Assembly: GCA_002390155.1 (NCBI GenBank)
Contig: DGOS01000089.1
Span: 1 to 16,309 of the forward strand
From: Hyphomicrobiaceae bacterium UBA4460
GTDB lineage: Bacteria > Pseudomonadota > Alphaproteobacteria > Rhizobiales > Methyloligellaceae
Direction: 5' to 3'
Length of the DNA: 16,309 bases
Below the pieces are notes generated by a model. That model did no database searches. It was not told the DNA's origin and saw only the letters and a list, made by a program, of their open reading frames with translations. Shown here one piece after another: positions 9,248 through 16,309 of this stretch (the stretch's first letter is position 1; every line of letters starts with the position of its first letter). Both the position numbers and the translations under genes were made by a program.

Positions 9248-11348
9248 CGGTGCCGGTCGCTTTCTCCGGGCCGCCCGCGTGCATGGCGCTGAGGTTCGCC
9301 ATGATGGCGGAGGCACGGGCCACCGGATTGGACAGGTAATAGTCGCCGACGACGAGGCCGAAGCGGGTCCGCGTCATCTTTGCCGCCGAGCTTGCGAGCT
9401 TGTCGAGAGCGGACGTGTCGGCCGGCTCCACAGAATCCAGATGCGCGAGCGTCGGTGCGGCCTCGTACATCTTCGCGCGGAGCTCCTCCAGGCTGCCGAA
9501 GGCAAGCGTCTGCCCCAGAGCCCCGGACAATGCATGCAGAATCGTCCAATCCTCGCGGGCCTCGCCAGGCGGGAAGATGGCACGCGCGGTCATTTGCGCG
9601 CGGCCTTCCGTGTTCACATAGGTGCCTTCCTTCTCGGTATAGGCGGCGCACGGCAGGATCACGTCGGCGCGGTGTGCGCCGCGATCGCCATGACTGCCCT
9701 GATAGATGACGAAGGCATCGCCGAGGCGTTCCATGTCGATCTCGTCGGCACCGAGCAGATAAACGACGTCGAGTTTGCCTTTGCCGGCCGCATCGAGCAT
9801 CGCATCCACGTCGAGACCGCCCTTCCCCGGGACCAGCCCAAGATCGAGACCGCCAACGCGGGCGGCGGCGGTGTGCAGCACGTTGAAACCGTTCCAGCCG
9901 GACGCGATCGCGCCGACTTTCTTCGCCGCCCGAACGGCGAGCGCCAGCACGGCAGCCCCGTCGGCACGCGTCAGCGCGGCTTGGCCAATGACGATCAGCG
10001 GCTTCTCGGCGTTCTGAAGCGTCTTGGCGAAAGCATGCGAGCCGTCGGCAATCTTGGCGAGCGTCTCCGGCCCTGCGCCGAGGTAATCGTAGTCATAGGT
10101 GAGATCGACTTCCGTCCCGATCAGGGCGACGGGGAGGCCTTCTTCGAGGCGCGTCCAACGCTTGCGGATGCGCGCATTGAGGACCGGCGCCTCCACGCGC
10201 GGGTCCGTGCCGATGAACAGTACGGCGTCGGCGTCTTCGACGCCCCCGATCGTGGTGTTGAAGAGATAGCTGGCGCGGCCCGACGCCGGATCGAGCTTGG
10301 TGCCGTCCTGGCGGCAATCGATGTTCGGTGAGCCCAGCGCTTCGGTAAGCTGCTTGAGGGCGAACATGTCTTCGGCCGCGGCGAGGTCTCCGGCGATGGC
10401 GCCGAACTTCGCGCCGTCGAGGCCCTTAAGCTTTTTGGCGATCGCGGCAAAGGCGTCGTCCCAGCTGCACGGGACGAGCTTGCCCTTCTTGCGGACATAG
10501 GGCCGGTCGAGGCGTTGGGTACGCAAGCCGTCCCACACATGCCGCGCCTTGTCGGAGATCCACTCCTCGTTCACCTCGTCGTTGATGCGCGGCAGGATGC
10601 GTAAGACCTCGCGGCCGCGTGCATCGACACGGATGGACGAGCCGAGCGCATCCATGACGTCGATGGAGGGTGTCTTGGAGAGTTCCCAGGGGCGCGCTTG
10701 GAATGCGTAAGGTTTCGACGTCAGTGCGCCGACAGGACAAAGATCGACGACATTGCCCGACAGGTTCGAGTGCATGCCGTGCTCAAGATAGGTGGAGATC
10801 TCCGTGTCCTCGCCACGGCCGATGGCGCCCAATTCCTGGACGCCGGCGACTTCGGTCATGAAGCGGACACAGCGCGTGCAGTGGATGCAACGCGTCATGC
10901 AGGTGTCGATGAGCGGGCCGAGATATTTGTCTTCGACGGCGCGCTTGTTGTCGTGAAAGCGGCCGGCGTCGAAGCCGAACGCCATGGTTTGATCTTGCAG
11001 GTCGCATTCGCCGCCCTGATCGCAGATCGGACAATCGAGCGGGTGATTGATCAGCAGGAATTCGAGCGTGCCTTCCTGCGCCTTCTTGGTCGTCTCCGAG
11101 TGCGTCAGGATGGTTGGCGGCGTGCCGTCGCGTCCGGGGCGCAGATCGTTCACCGACATGGCGCAGGAGGCCACGGGCTTTGGCATGCCGATCACTTCGA
11201 CGAGGCACATGCGGCAATTGCCGGCGATGGACAGGCGCTCGTGGTAACAGAAGCGCGGGATCTCAACGCCGGCGAGCTCACACGCCTGGATCAGCGTGAT
11301 GCCGTCCGGGACGTCGTGCTCTTTGTCGTTGATGATCAGCTTCGGCAT
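9240..11348 (-). CDS. nuoG: NADH-quinone oxidoreductase subunit G
   Basis: Largest peripheral-arm subunit (mitochondrial 75-kDa), an electron wire from NuoF to NuoI. It has 702 residues. The N-terminal [2Fe-2S] N1b ligands are Cys34, 45, 48 and 62. N5 is His102-Cys106-Cys109-Cys115. N4 is Cys154-Cys157-Cys160 with Cys204 43 residues on (DLCPVGAL). The extra N7 motif of E. coli and Thermus is absent: the stretch after residue 209 has no C-x2-C-x3-C. This matches mitochondria and Alphaproteobacteria. The C-terminal two thirds is a molybdopterin-oxidoreductase-like fold that binds no cofactor in this family. The ATG is preceded by AGGGGC and lies 8 bases after nuoF. The stop overlaps nuoH by 8 bases. 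Confidence 0.97.
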   Translation of the reverse strand: MPKLIINDKEHDVPDGITLIQACELAGVEIPRFCYHERLSIAGNCRMCLVEVIGMPKPVASCAMSVNDLRPGRDGTPPTILTHSETTKKAQEGTLEFLLINHPLDCPICDQGGECDLQDQTMAFGFDAGRFHDNKRAVEDKYLGPLIDTCMTRCIHCTRCVRFMTEVAGVQELGAIGRGEDTEISTYLEHGMHSNLSGNVVDLCPVGALTSKPYAFQARPWELSKTPSIDVMDALGSSIRVDARGREVLRILPRINDEVNEEWISDKARHVWDGLRTQRLDRPYVRKKGKLVPCSWDDAFAAIAKKLKGLDGAKFGAIAGDLAAAEDMFALKQLTEALGSPNIDCRQDGTKLDPASGRASYLFNTTIGGVEDADAVLFIGTDPRVEAPVLNARIRKRWTRLEEGLPVALIGTEVDLTYDYDYLGAGPETLAKIADGSHAFAKTLQNAEKPLIVIGQAALTRADGAAVLALAVRAAKKVGAIASGWNGFNVLHTAAARVGGLDLGLVPGKGGLDVDAMLDAAGKGKLDVVYLLGADEIDMERLGDAFVIYQGSHGDRGAHRADVILPCAAYTEKEGTYVNTEGRAQMTARAIFPPGEAREDWTILHALSGALGQTLAFGSLEELRAKMYEAAPTLAHLDSVEPADTSALDKLASSAAKMTRTRFGLVVGDYYLSNPVARASAIMANLSAMHAGGPEKATGTDG

Positions 11349-11356
11349 GCTTGCCC

Positions 11357-12646
11357 CTACTCCGCGGCCACTGGAACGGACGGTTTTGTCGCTGCCGCGT
11401 CGATGCGTTCTTCGATGACGTGACGGAAATGCCGGATCAGGCCTTGCACCGGCCAGGCGGCGGCGTCACCCAGCGCGCAGATCGTGTGGCCTTCGACTTG
11501 ATGGCTCACGTCGAGCAGCATCTCGATCTCACCCTTCCGTGCATTGCCGTCGGCCATGCGCTCCAGCACGCGCCACATCCAGCCCGTGCCTTCGCGGCAG
11601 GGCGTGCACTGGCCGCAAGACTCGTGCTTGTAGAAATAGGCGATGCGCGCGATTGCCCGGATGATGTCGGTCGACTTGTCCATGACGATGACACCGGCGG
11701 TGCCAAGTGCGGTATCGACGGCTTTGAGACTGTCGTAGTCCATCAGCACGGTGTCGCAGAGGCTGGCGGGAAGGCACGGCACCGACGAGCCGCCCGGGAT
11801 GACCGCCAGGAGATTGTCCCAGCCGCCGCGTACCCCGCCCGCGTAAGTGTCGATCAGCTCGCGCAAGGGAATGCCCATCTCTTCTTCGACGGTGCAGGGC
11901 TTATTCACGTGGCCGGAGATGCAATAGAGCTTGGTGCCGGTGTTACCGGGACGGCCGAGGGCCGCGTACCAGGTGGCACCACGGCGCATGATGTCCGGCA
12001 CCGAGGCGAGGGTCTCCACGTTGTTGACCGTGGTCGGTGCGCCCCACACGCCGCAATTGGCAGGAAATGGCGGCTTTAGGCGCGGCTGACCCTTCTTGCC
12101 TTCGAGGCTTTCCAGGAGCGCTGTTTCCTCGCCGCAGATATAGGCCCCGGCCCCGTGATGGACGAAAATTTCGAAGTCCCAGCCATTGACGTTGTTCTTG
12201 CCGACGAGCTTGGCGGCGTAGGCTTCGTCGATGGCCGCTTGCATAATCTCGCGTTCGGCGATGAACTCGCCGCGAATATAGACGTAAGCGGTATGCGCGC
12301 GCATGGCGAAGGCGGCGAGCAGCGCGCCCTCGATGAGAAGATGCGGGTCGTGGCGAATGATCTCCCGGTCCTTGCAGGTGCCGGGCTCCGATTCATCGGC
12401 GTTGACGGCGAGGTAGCTCGGGCGGCTGTCGTTCTTGGGCATGAACGACCATTTGAGACCTGTCGGGAATCCGGCACCGCCCCGGCCGCGCAAGCCGGAT
12501 GCCTTCACCTCATCGATCACGCCGTCATGGCCCCTGGCGATGAAGCTCTTGGTGCCGTCCCAGGCGCCACGCGCCCGCGCCGCCGGCAGCCGCCAACTGT
12601 GCAGGCCATAGAGGTTGGTGAAGATGCGATCCTTGTCCGGGAGCAT
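11357..12646 (-). CDS. nuoF: NADH-quinone oxidoreductase subunit F (NADH- and FMN-binding)
   Basis: Entry site of complex I (mitochondrial 51-kDa): it binds NADH, FMN and [4Fe-4S] cluster N3. It has 429 residues. The glycine-rich FMN/NADH motif [11 protein letters not shown] is at 53-63, [18 protein letters not shown] at 166-183 and [20 protein letters not shown] at 192-211. The N3 ligands are Cys344, Cys347 and Cys350 ([12 protein letters not shown]) plus Cys390 (HTICALGD). The ATG shares one base with the nuoE stop (TGATG) and has GAGG upstream, indicating tight translational coupling of the NADH module. It ends in a short Ala/Pro-rich tail. Confidence 0.97.
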   Translation of the reverse strand: MLPDKDRIFTNLYGLHSWRLPAARARGAWDGTKSFIARGHDGVIDEVKASGLRGRGGAGFPTGLKWSFMPKNDSRPSYLAVNADESEPGTCKDREIIRHDPHLLIEGALLAAFAMRAHTAYVYIRGEFIAEREIMQAAIDEAYAAKLVGKNNVNGWDFEIFVHHGAGAYICGEETALLESLEGKKGQPRLKPPFPANCGVWGAPTTVNNVETLASVPDIMRRGATWYAALGRPGNTGTKLYCISGHVNKPCTVEEEMGIPLRELIDTYAGGVRGGWDNLLAVIPGGSSVPCLPASLCDTVLMDYDSLKAVDTALGTAGVIVMDKSTDIIRAIARIAYFYKHESCGQCTPCREGTGWMWRVLERMADGNARKGEIEMLLDVSHQVEGHTICALGDAAAWPVQGLIRHFRHVIEERIDAAATKPSVPVAAE

Positions 12647-13323
12647 CAGCGCGACCTCGCCTTGGCTGTCTCGTCGGACGTACCCGCATAACCCGGCTCG
12701 GGGCCAGACTTGTCCTTAGCGTAGAGCGCAGGATCGGTGAGCGTGTTGGGGCCGCCTTCAGGGGCTGCGGCCTGGCGGCCGTCTTGTGGGCCGGGCTCAA
12801 CGTTTTCCCCTTTGCGGAGTTTGCCGAGCAGCGCCTCGAAACTCTCCGGCGTCAGGTCCTCGTAATAGTACTTGTTGATCTGCGCCATGGGCGCGTTCAC
12901 GCAGGCGCCAAGACATTCGACCTCGGTCCAGGAGAACATGCCGTCGTCGCTGACAGTGTCCTTCGGACCGATGTGTTTGCGGCAGACGTCCTTGATGTCC
13001 TCCGCGCCGCTGAGCATGCAAGGCGTCGTGCCGCACACTTGCACGTAGTAGCGGCCGACCGGCGCCAGATTGTACATCGTGTAGAAGGTGACGATCTCGT
13101 AGACCCGGATATAGGGCATACCGAGCATGTCGGCGACGTAGCGCAGTGCAGGCTCGGAGATCCAGCCGTCGTTCTGCTCCTGGGCGCGCCATAGCAGCGA
13201 CAGCACGGCCGAGGCCTGGCGGCCTTCCGGGTATTTGGCGATCTCAGCCTTGGCCCATTTCAGGTTCTCGGGCGTGAAGGCGAAGCCCTCAGGCTGATCG
13301 GCGGCGAGGCGTCGGACGCTCAT
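12646..13323 (-). CDS. nuoE: NADH-quinone oxidoreductase subunit E
   Basis: Thioredoxin-fold [2Fe-2S] subunit (mitochondrial 24-kDa) that holds off-pathway cluster N1a beside NuoF. It has 225 residues. The ligands are Cys97 and Cys102 ([12 protein letters not shown]) and Cys137 and Cys141 ([10 protein letters not shown]). The conserved fold ends near residue 171. The remaining 54 residues form a Pro/Gly/Ala- and charge-rich tail ([16 protein letters not shown] and onward) that looks disordered; extended NuoE tails are common in Alphaproteobacteria. The ATG is preceded by AAGAAG and sits one base after the stop of a small open frame that bridges the gap from nuoD. It overlaps nuoF by one base. 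Confidence 0.96.
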   Translation of the reverse strand: MSVRRLAADQPEGFAFTPENLKWAKAEIAKYPEGRQASAVLSLLWRAQEQNDGWISEPALRYVADMLGMPYIRVYEIVTFYTMYNLAPVGRYYVQVCGTTPCMLSGAEDIKDVCRKHIGPKDTVSDDGMFSWTEVECLGACVNAPMAQINKYYYEDLTPESFEALLGKLRKGENVEPGPQDGRQAAAPEGGPNTLTDPALYAKDKSGPEPGYAGTSDETAKARSR

Positions 13324-13324
13324 C

Positions 13325-13450
13325 TCAATCTTCTTGTGCGATCGGCGCCGGGTCGTGCCCAGACAAGCGCAAATCGCTGTGAACTGACTTCCGTAAGGCC
13401 TTCAAGAGTCTTGCCGACCGGGAACGATTTCGCAATGCACAAATCGTCAT
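13325..13450 (-). CDS. Possible 41-residue small ORF between nuoD and nuoE
   Basis: The 123-base nuoD/nuoE gap, the widest between nuo genes here, is crossed by one open frame. Its ATG (13450) overlaps the nuoD stop as ATGA, with a GGGGA Shine-Dalgarno-like sequence nine bases upstream. Its TGA (13327-13325) is one base before the nuoE ATG. The predicted peptide starts [10 protein letters not shown], is strongly basic through about residue 28 (many Arg/Lys) and ends acidic (QED). It has no membrane segment or motif I recognise. About 60% of third codon positions are G or C, which looks lower than in the flanking nuo genes, so it may be non-coding or a degenerate remnant. A second frame also crosses the gap and overlaps the nuoE ATG as ATGA, but it lacks a convincing start. 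Unidentified reading frames between nuo genes are known in Paracoccus and Rhodobacter clusters; I cannot say this is one of them. Confidence 0.35.
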   Translation of the reverse strand: MTICALRNRSRSARLLKALRKSVHSDLRLSGHDPAPIAQED

Positions 13451-14670
13451 CGGTCGATTTCCCCAAAGACAACATCGATCGACCCCAGCACTGCCGACAC
13501 ATCCGCCAGCATGTGCCCGCGGCAGAGGAAATCGAGCGCCGCGAGATGGGGATAGCTCGGCGGCCTGATCTTGCAGCGGTAAGGCCGGTTCGACCCGTCG
13601 GCGACTAGATAGACGCCGAATTCGCCCTTGGGCGCTTCGACGGCGGCGTAGGCCTCGCCTTTCGGGACGTGGTAGCCCTCGGTGTACAGCTTGAAGTGGT
13701 GGATGAGGGATTCCATGGAGCCCTTCATCTTGGCGCGGTGCGGCGGCACCATCTTGTGGTTGTCGACGGTGACGGGGCCCGGCGTCGTCGTCAGCATCTC
13801 GCAACATTGCTTCATGATGCGGATGGCCTGGCGCATCTCTTCCATGCGGAGCAGATAACGGTCGTAGCAGTCGCCGTTCTTGCCGATGGGAATGTCGAAC
13901 TCGAGTTCTTCGTAGCACTCGTAAGGCTGGCTCTTGCGCAAGTCCCACGCCGCGCCCGTGGAGCGGACCATCACGCCCGAAAAGCCATAGGCCCAAGCGT
14001 CCTTCTCGCTGAACACGCCGATATCCACATTGCGCTGCTTGAAGATGCGGTTATGGGTCAGCAGTCCTTCGATGTCGTCGCAGACTTTAAGAAAGGGATC
14101 GCAGAAGGCGTAGATGTCGTCGACCAAGGCCGGCGGCAGATCCTGGTGCACGCCGCCGGGGCGGACATAGGCCGCATGCATGCGGCTGCCACTGGCCCGC
14201 TCGTAGAACACCATTAGCTTCTCGCGCTCCTCGAAGCCCCAGAGCGGCGGCGTCAGCGCGCCGACATCCAAGGCTTGCGTGGTGATGTTCAGAAGATGCG
14301 ACAACAAGCGACCGATTTCGGAGTAGAGCACGCGGATCAGCTGGGCACGCTTGGGGACACTCAGTCCCAACAGCTTCTCCACGGTGAGCGCGAAGGCATG
14401 CTCCTGGTTCATCGGCGCGACGTAATCGAGCCGGTCGAAATACGGAACGGCTTGGAGATAGGTCTTGTGCTCGATCAGCTTCTCGGTGCCGCGGTGCAGC
14501 AGCCCGATATGCGGATCGACGCGCTCGACAACCTCGCCGTCCAGTTCGAGCACGAGGCGCAGCACGCCATGTGCCGCAGGATGCTGCGGCCCGAAATTGA
14601 TGGTGAAGGTACGGTCGTCCCCTTCCCGCTTGCCGCTGTCCACGACGTCTTTGGTGTCGGTCTCGGCCAT
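13447..14670 (-). CDS. nuoD: NADH-quinone oxidoreductase subunit D
   Basis: Subunit of the quinone site (mitochondrial 49-kDa), related to the large subunit of [NiFe] hydrogenases but without the metal ligands. It has 407 residues, separate from NuoC, as in Alphaproteobacteria and mitochondria and unlike the fused NuoCD of E. coli. The motif [11 protein letters not shown] puts the quinone-headgroup residues at His34 and Tyr83 (DRLDYVAPM); their spacing of 49 equals that of His38 and Tyr87 in Thermus Nqo4. [18 protein letters not shown] at 162-179 and the C-terminal DVVFGEIDR are typical. The ATG lies 5 bases after nuoC. The final CGA TGA overlaps the ATG of the small frame leading to nuoE. 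Confidence 0.97.
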   Translation of the reverse strand: MAETDTKDVVDSGKREGDDRTFTINFGPQHPAAHGVLRLVLELDGEVVERVDPHIGLLHRGTEKLIEHKTYLQAVPYFDRLDYVAPMNQEHAFALTVEKLLGLSVPKRAQLIRVLYSEIGRLLSHLLNITTQALDVGALTPPLWGFEEREKLMVFYERASGSRMHAAYVRPGGVHQDLPPALVDDIYAFCDPFLKVCDDIEGLLTHNRIFKQRNVDIGVFSEKDAWAYGFSGVMVRSTGAAWDLRKSQPYECYEELEFDIPIGKNGDCYDRYLLRMEEMRQAIRIMKQCCEMLTTTPGPVTVDNHKMVPPHRAKMKGSMESLIHHFKLYTEGYHVPKGEAYAAVEAPKGEFGVYLVADGSNRPYRCKIRPPSYPHLAALDFLCRGHMLADVSAVLGSIDVVFGEIDR

Positions 14671-14675
14671 CGGCT

Positions 14676-15302
14676 TTAGCTGTCCCCCTTCGGCTCTTCG
14701 GCAGGGCCCGCCTTCTCGTCACCAGGGATCGCCGTGTCCATGGCTTCCCAAGGGCTCAGATAGTCGAAATTGCGGAACTCCTGCATGAGCTTCACGGGCT
14801 CATAGACAACGCGCTTGAGTTCGTCGTCGTAGCGCAACTCGACGAAGCCGGTGAGCGGGAAGTCTTTACGCAAGGGATGACCTTGAAAACCGTAATCGGT
14901 GAGCAGCCGGCGCAGGTCCGGGTGGCCTTCGAACTCAATGCCGTAAAGGTCGTACGCCTCGCGCTCGAACCAGTTGGCCCCGGGGAACAGATCGACAATG
15001 CTCGGGACTGGCGTGTCGGCGCTTGCCGGCACACGGACACGGACGCGGTGATTAAGCCAGGGGCTCAAGAAGTGATAGACGACATCGAAACGCTCATCGC
15101 GGTCGGGATAGTCCACGCCGCAAATATCGATGATCGATGCGAAGCGGCAGCGCTCGTCGTCGCGCAAGAACGTGATGACGTCACGCACGCTGTCGCGCTT
15201 CACCTCAATGGTGAGTTCGCCGAGTGCCACGTCGAACCGCACGAGTTTCGGCCCGAGCTTTCCGGAGAGGTAAGCGCCCAGCTTATTGAGTGCGTCGTCC
15301 AT
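14676..15302 (-). CDS. nuoC: NADH-quinone oxidoreductase subunit C
   Basis: Peripheral-arm structural subunit (mitochondrial 30-kDa) that binds NuoD and has no cofactor. It has 208 residues. The signature is complete: [20 protein letters not shown] at 110-129 and [20 protein letters not shown] at 131-150, followed by [12 protein letters not shown]. It ends in a short acidic tail ([10 protein letters not shown]). The start is taken as ATG at 15302; a TTG directly upstream (15305) is in frame and would add one residue. No strong Shine-Dalgarno is visible. Thirty bases separate it from nuoB, with no open frame or hairpin that I can support. Confidence 0.97.
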   Translation of the reverse strand: MDDALNKLGAYLSGKLGPKLVRFDVALGELTIEVKRDSVRDVITFLRDDERCRFASIIDICGVDYPDRDERFDVVYHFLSPWLNHRVRVRVPASADTPVPSIVDLFPGANWFEREAYDLYGIEFEGHPDLRRLLTDYGFQGHPLRKDFPLTGFVELRYDDELKRVVYEPVKLMQEFRNFDYLSPWEAMDTAIPGDEKAGPAEEPKGDS

Positions 15303-15332
15303 CAAATACCCAGGATCAGAGTGGACTGGAGG

Positions 15333-15890
15333 TCAGCGTTCGATCGTACCTGTCCGCCTGATCTTCTTCTGTAGGAGTAGTACGCCATAGACGAGCGCTT
15401 CGGCCGTTGGAGGACACCCAGGAACGTAGATGTCCACAGGTACGATGCGATCGCAGCCGCGCACCACAGAGTAGGAGTAGTGATAGTAGCCCCCGCCATT
15501 GGCGCAGGAGCCCATAGAGATAACGTAGCGGGGCTCGGGCATCTGGTCGTAGACCTTGCGCAGAGCGGGCGCCATTTTGTTGCAGAGCGTGCCGGCGACG
15601 ATCATCACGTCGGACTGACGCGGACTGGCGCGCGGTGCGAAGCCGAACCTCTCCAGATCGTAGCGGGGCATCGACGCCTGCATCATTTCAACGGCGCAGC
15701 ACGCGAGGCCGAACGTCATCCACATGAGGGACCCGGTGCGCGACCAGTTGATGAGGTCGTCGGCGGTGGTGAGTAGAAAGCCCTTGTCGGCGAGTTCGTC
15801 GGAGAAGGTGCCGAATGTAGTGGCGCCGGCTGTGATCTGGCCGCCGCCCTTCCCTTCCGTCTCGAACCTGACTTCAGGCATCAATCCCAT
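15333..15890 (-). CDS. nuoB: NADH-quinone oxidoreductase subunit B (cluster N2)
   Basis: Carries terminal [4Fe-4S] cluster N2, which reduces quinone (mitochondrial PSST). It has 185 residues from the chosen start. The N2 ligands are the adjacent Cys64-Cys65 ([10 protein letters not shown]), Cys129 ([10 protein letters not shown]) and Cys159 ([10 protein letters not shown]). The C-terminal [11 protein letters not shown] is standard for Alphaproteobacteria. Three ATG codons compete: 15911, 15890 and 15881. I prefer 15890 because a GGAAAGG sequence lies nine bases upstream, giving a 10-base overlap with nuoA. ATG at 15881 would share one base with the nuoA TGA and remains possible. The N-terminal 25 residues are variable in the family and do not settle it. 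Cys103 (GTLCNKMAP) is an additional, non-ligand cysteine. Confidence 0.96.
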   Translation of the reverse strand: MGLMPEVRFETEGKGGGQITAGATTFGTFSDELADKGFLLTTADDLINWSRTGSLMWMTFGLACCAVEMMQASMPRYDLERFGFAPRASPRQSDVMIVAGTLCNKMAPALRKVYDQMPEPRYVISMGSCANGGGYYHYSYSVVRGCDRIVPVDIYVPGCPPTAEALVYGVLLLQKKIRRTGTIER

Positions 15891-16246
15891 TCGAGCGCGC
15901 CTTTCCGCCACTCATAAATGAAGCCGATCGTGAGCACGCCGAGGAACACGATCATCGACCAGAACCCGAGCGCGCCAATGTCTCCGAAGGCGACGGCCCA
16001 GGGGAACAGAAATGCGACTTCCAAGTCGAAGATAATGAAAAGCAGCGACACGAGATAGAAGCGCACGTCGAATTTCATCCGCGCGTCATCAAACGCGTCG
16101 AAGCCGCATTCATAGGCCGAGACTTTCTCGGGATCCGGATTGCGTACGGCGATGACGAAGGGCACGACCAGCAGGATGGTGCTGATGACGAATGCGATGC
16201 CGATAAAGATGACGAGGGGAAGGTAATCTTGAAGCAGCTGGCCCAT
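15881..16246 (-). CDS. nuoA: NADH-quinone oxidoreductase subunit A
   Basis: Small three-helix membrane subunit (mitochondrial ND3) at the interface of the membrane and peripheral arms. It has 121 residues from ATG 16246. The family loop between helices 1 and 2 is intact, with [14 protein letters not shown] at 43-56 (Cys47, the switch-loop cysteine) and then [20 protein letters not shown] at 62-81 with its conserved acidic residues. An in-frame GTG at 16276 would add ten residues but has no ribosome-binding site and lies only 10 bases from the putative tRNA end. The ATG has GGAAG four bases upstream and gives the usual N-terminus [10 protein letters not shown]. It is the first gene of the nuo set, about 40 bases after the tRNA 3' end. 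The stop overlaps nuoB. Confidence 0.95.
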   Translation of the reverse strand: MGQLLQDYLPLVIFIGIAFVISTILLVVPFVIAVRNPDPEKVSAYECGFDAFDDARMKFDVRFYLVSLLFIIFDLEVAFLFPWAVAFGDIGALGFWSMIVFLGVLTIGFIYEWRKGALEWD

Positions 16247-16286
16247 GGCTCTTCCGAAGCCTTCTTTTGCATTCACGGGGCCAATA

Positions 16287-16309
16287 TGGCGGGAGTGACG
16301 GGACTCGAA
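16287..16309 (-). tRNA. 3' end of a tRNA gene cut by the window edge, probably tRNA-Asp
   Basis: Read on the minus strand from the window edge, the bases fit the 3' part of a tRNA exactly. They are T-loop TTCGAGT, the 3' strand of the T-stem CCCGT, the 3' acceptor strand CACTCCC, discriminator G73, and an encoded CCA at 16289-16287. The 5' partners (ACGGG and GGGAGTG) and the anticodon lie outside the window, so pairing cannot be tested. The T-arm and G73 resemble bacterial tRNA-Asp as I remember it, and tRNA genes between hupB and nuoA occur in Hyphomicrobiales, but the identity is inference. A chance match with correct spacing inside this 63-base gap is unlikely. Confidence 0.72.

Noticed and set aside
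9248..9316. N-terminal extension of NuoH by 23 residues.
   Set aside because: The extension is inside nuoG and unlike any NuoH N-terminus. ATG at 9247 gives the standard start and an ordinary 8-base overlap.
9240..11348. Absence of the fourth (N7) cysteine motif in NuoG as a possible defect.
   Set aside because: Mitochondrial and alphaproteobacterial NuoG normally lack N7. The N1b, N4 and N5 ligands are complete.
13451..13996. Upstream extension of the nuoD/nuoE small frame to 223 codons.
   Set aside because: This part lies wholly inside nuoD in another frame and has the arginine-rich composition of a shadow. Only the portion starting at the nuoD stop is worth considering.
15333..15890. Additional cysteine (Cys103) near cluster N2 in NuoB.
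   Set aside because: The four N2 ligands are intact, and residues at this variable position differ between families; I recall cysteines in this segment in other bacteria. There is no reason to infer a new cluster.
1..16309. Search for mobile elements, CRISPR arrays, phage genes, toxin-antitoxin or defence genes and intrinsic terminators.
   Set aside because: None was seen. Coding sequence is continuous on one strand, no repeat longer than the 12-bp tandem unit was noticed by eye, and no GC-rich hairpin followed by a T-run was found in the junctions inspected.

Overview
This window is a respiratory complex I locus of an alphaproteobacterium, read entirely on the minus strand. All fourteen subunit genes lie in the canonical order nuoA-B-C-D-E-F-G-H-I-J-K-L-M-N, followed by birA (biotin-protein ligase) and the 5' part of a ribonuclease J gene. 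Separate nuoC and nuoD, a NuoG without the N7 cluster cysteines, a tailed NuoE, high GC and the nuoN-birA-rnj order all fit Alphaproteobacteria, probably Hyphomicrobiales. The genus cannot be read from this sequence.

Layout from high to low coordinates, which is the direction of transcription. Positions 16287-16309 match the 3' end of a tRNA gene cut by the window edge, most like tRNA-Asp. Only about 40 bases later nuoA starts, so there is little room for a separate promoter. nuoA, nuoB, nuoC and nuoD (16246-13447) give the first membrane subunit and the quinone-side connecting arm. nuoE, nuoF and nuoG (13323-9240) give the NADH-oxidising arm. nuoH and nuoI (9247-7721) give the quinone-channel membrane subunit and the two-cluster ferredoxin subunit. 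nuoJ, K, L, M and N (7665-1857) give the proton-pumping membrane arm. birA (1844-1068) and rnj (from 1061 past the window start) follow with gaps of 12 and 6 bases.

The genes are packed as one transcription unit. Most junctions overlap by 1-10 bases or are separated by fewer than 15; the exceptions are nuoB/nuoC (30 bases) and two others. Those two, nuoD/nuoE (123 bases) and nuoI/nuoJ (55 bases), are each spanned by a small open frame. Each frame starts on the upstream stop codon and ends at the downstream start codon. These are candidate minicistrons or coupling ORFs, not proven genes. A perfect 12-bp tandem duplication lies at the nuoN/birA junction.

The encoded NADH:quinone oxidoreductase oxidises NADH at NuoF. 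Electrons pass through iron-sulfur clusters in NuoE, F, G, I and B to quinone at the NuoB/NuoD/NuoH interface, and protons are pumped through NuoH and NuoJ-N. All cluster ligands and the key membrane Glu/Lys residues I checked are present, so the complex looks functional. I see no transposon, CRISPR array, phage gene or defence system. The core is ordinary housekeeping sequence, and the points of interest are at the gene junctions.
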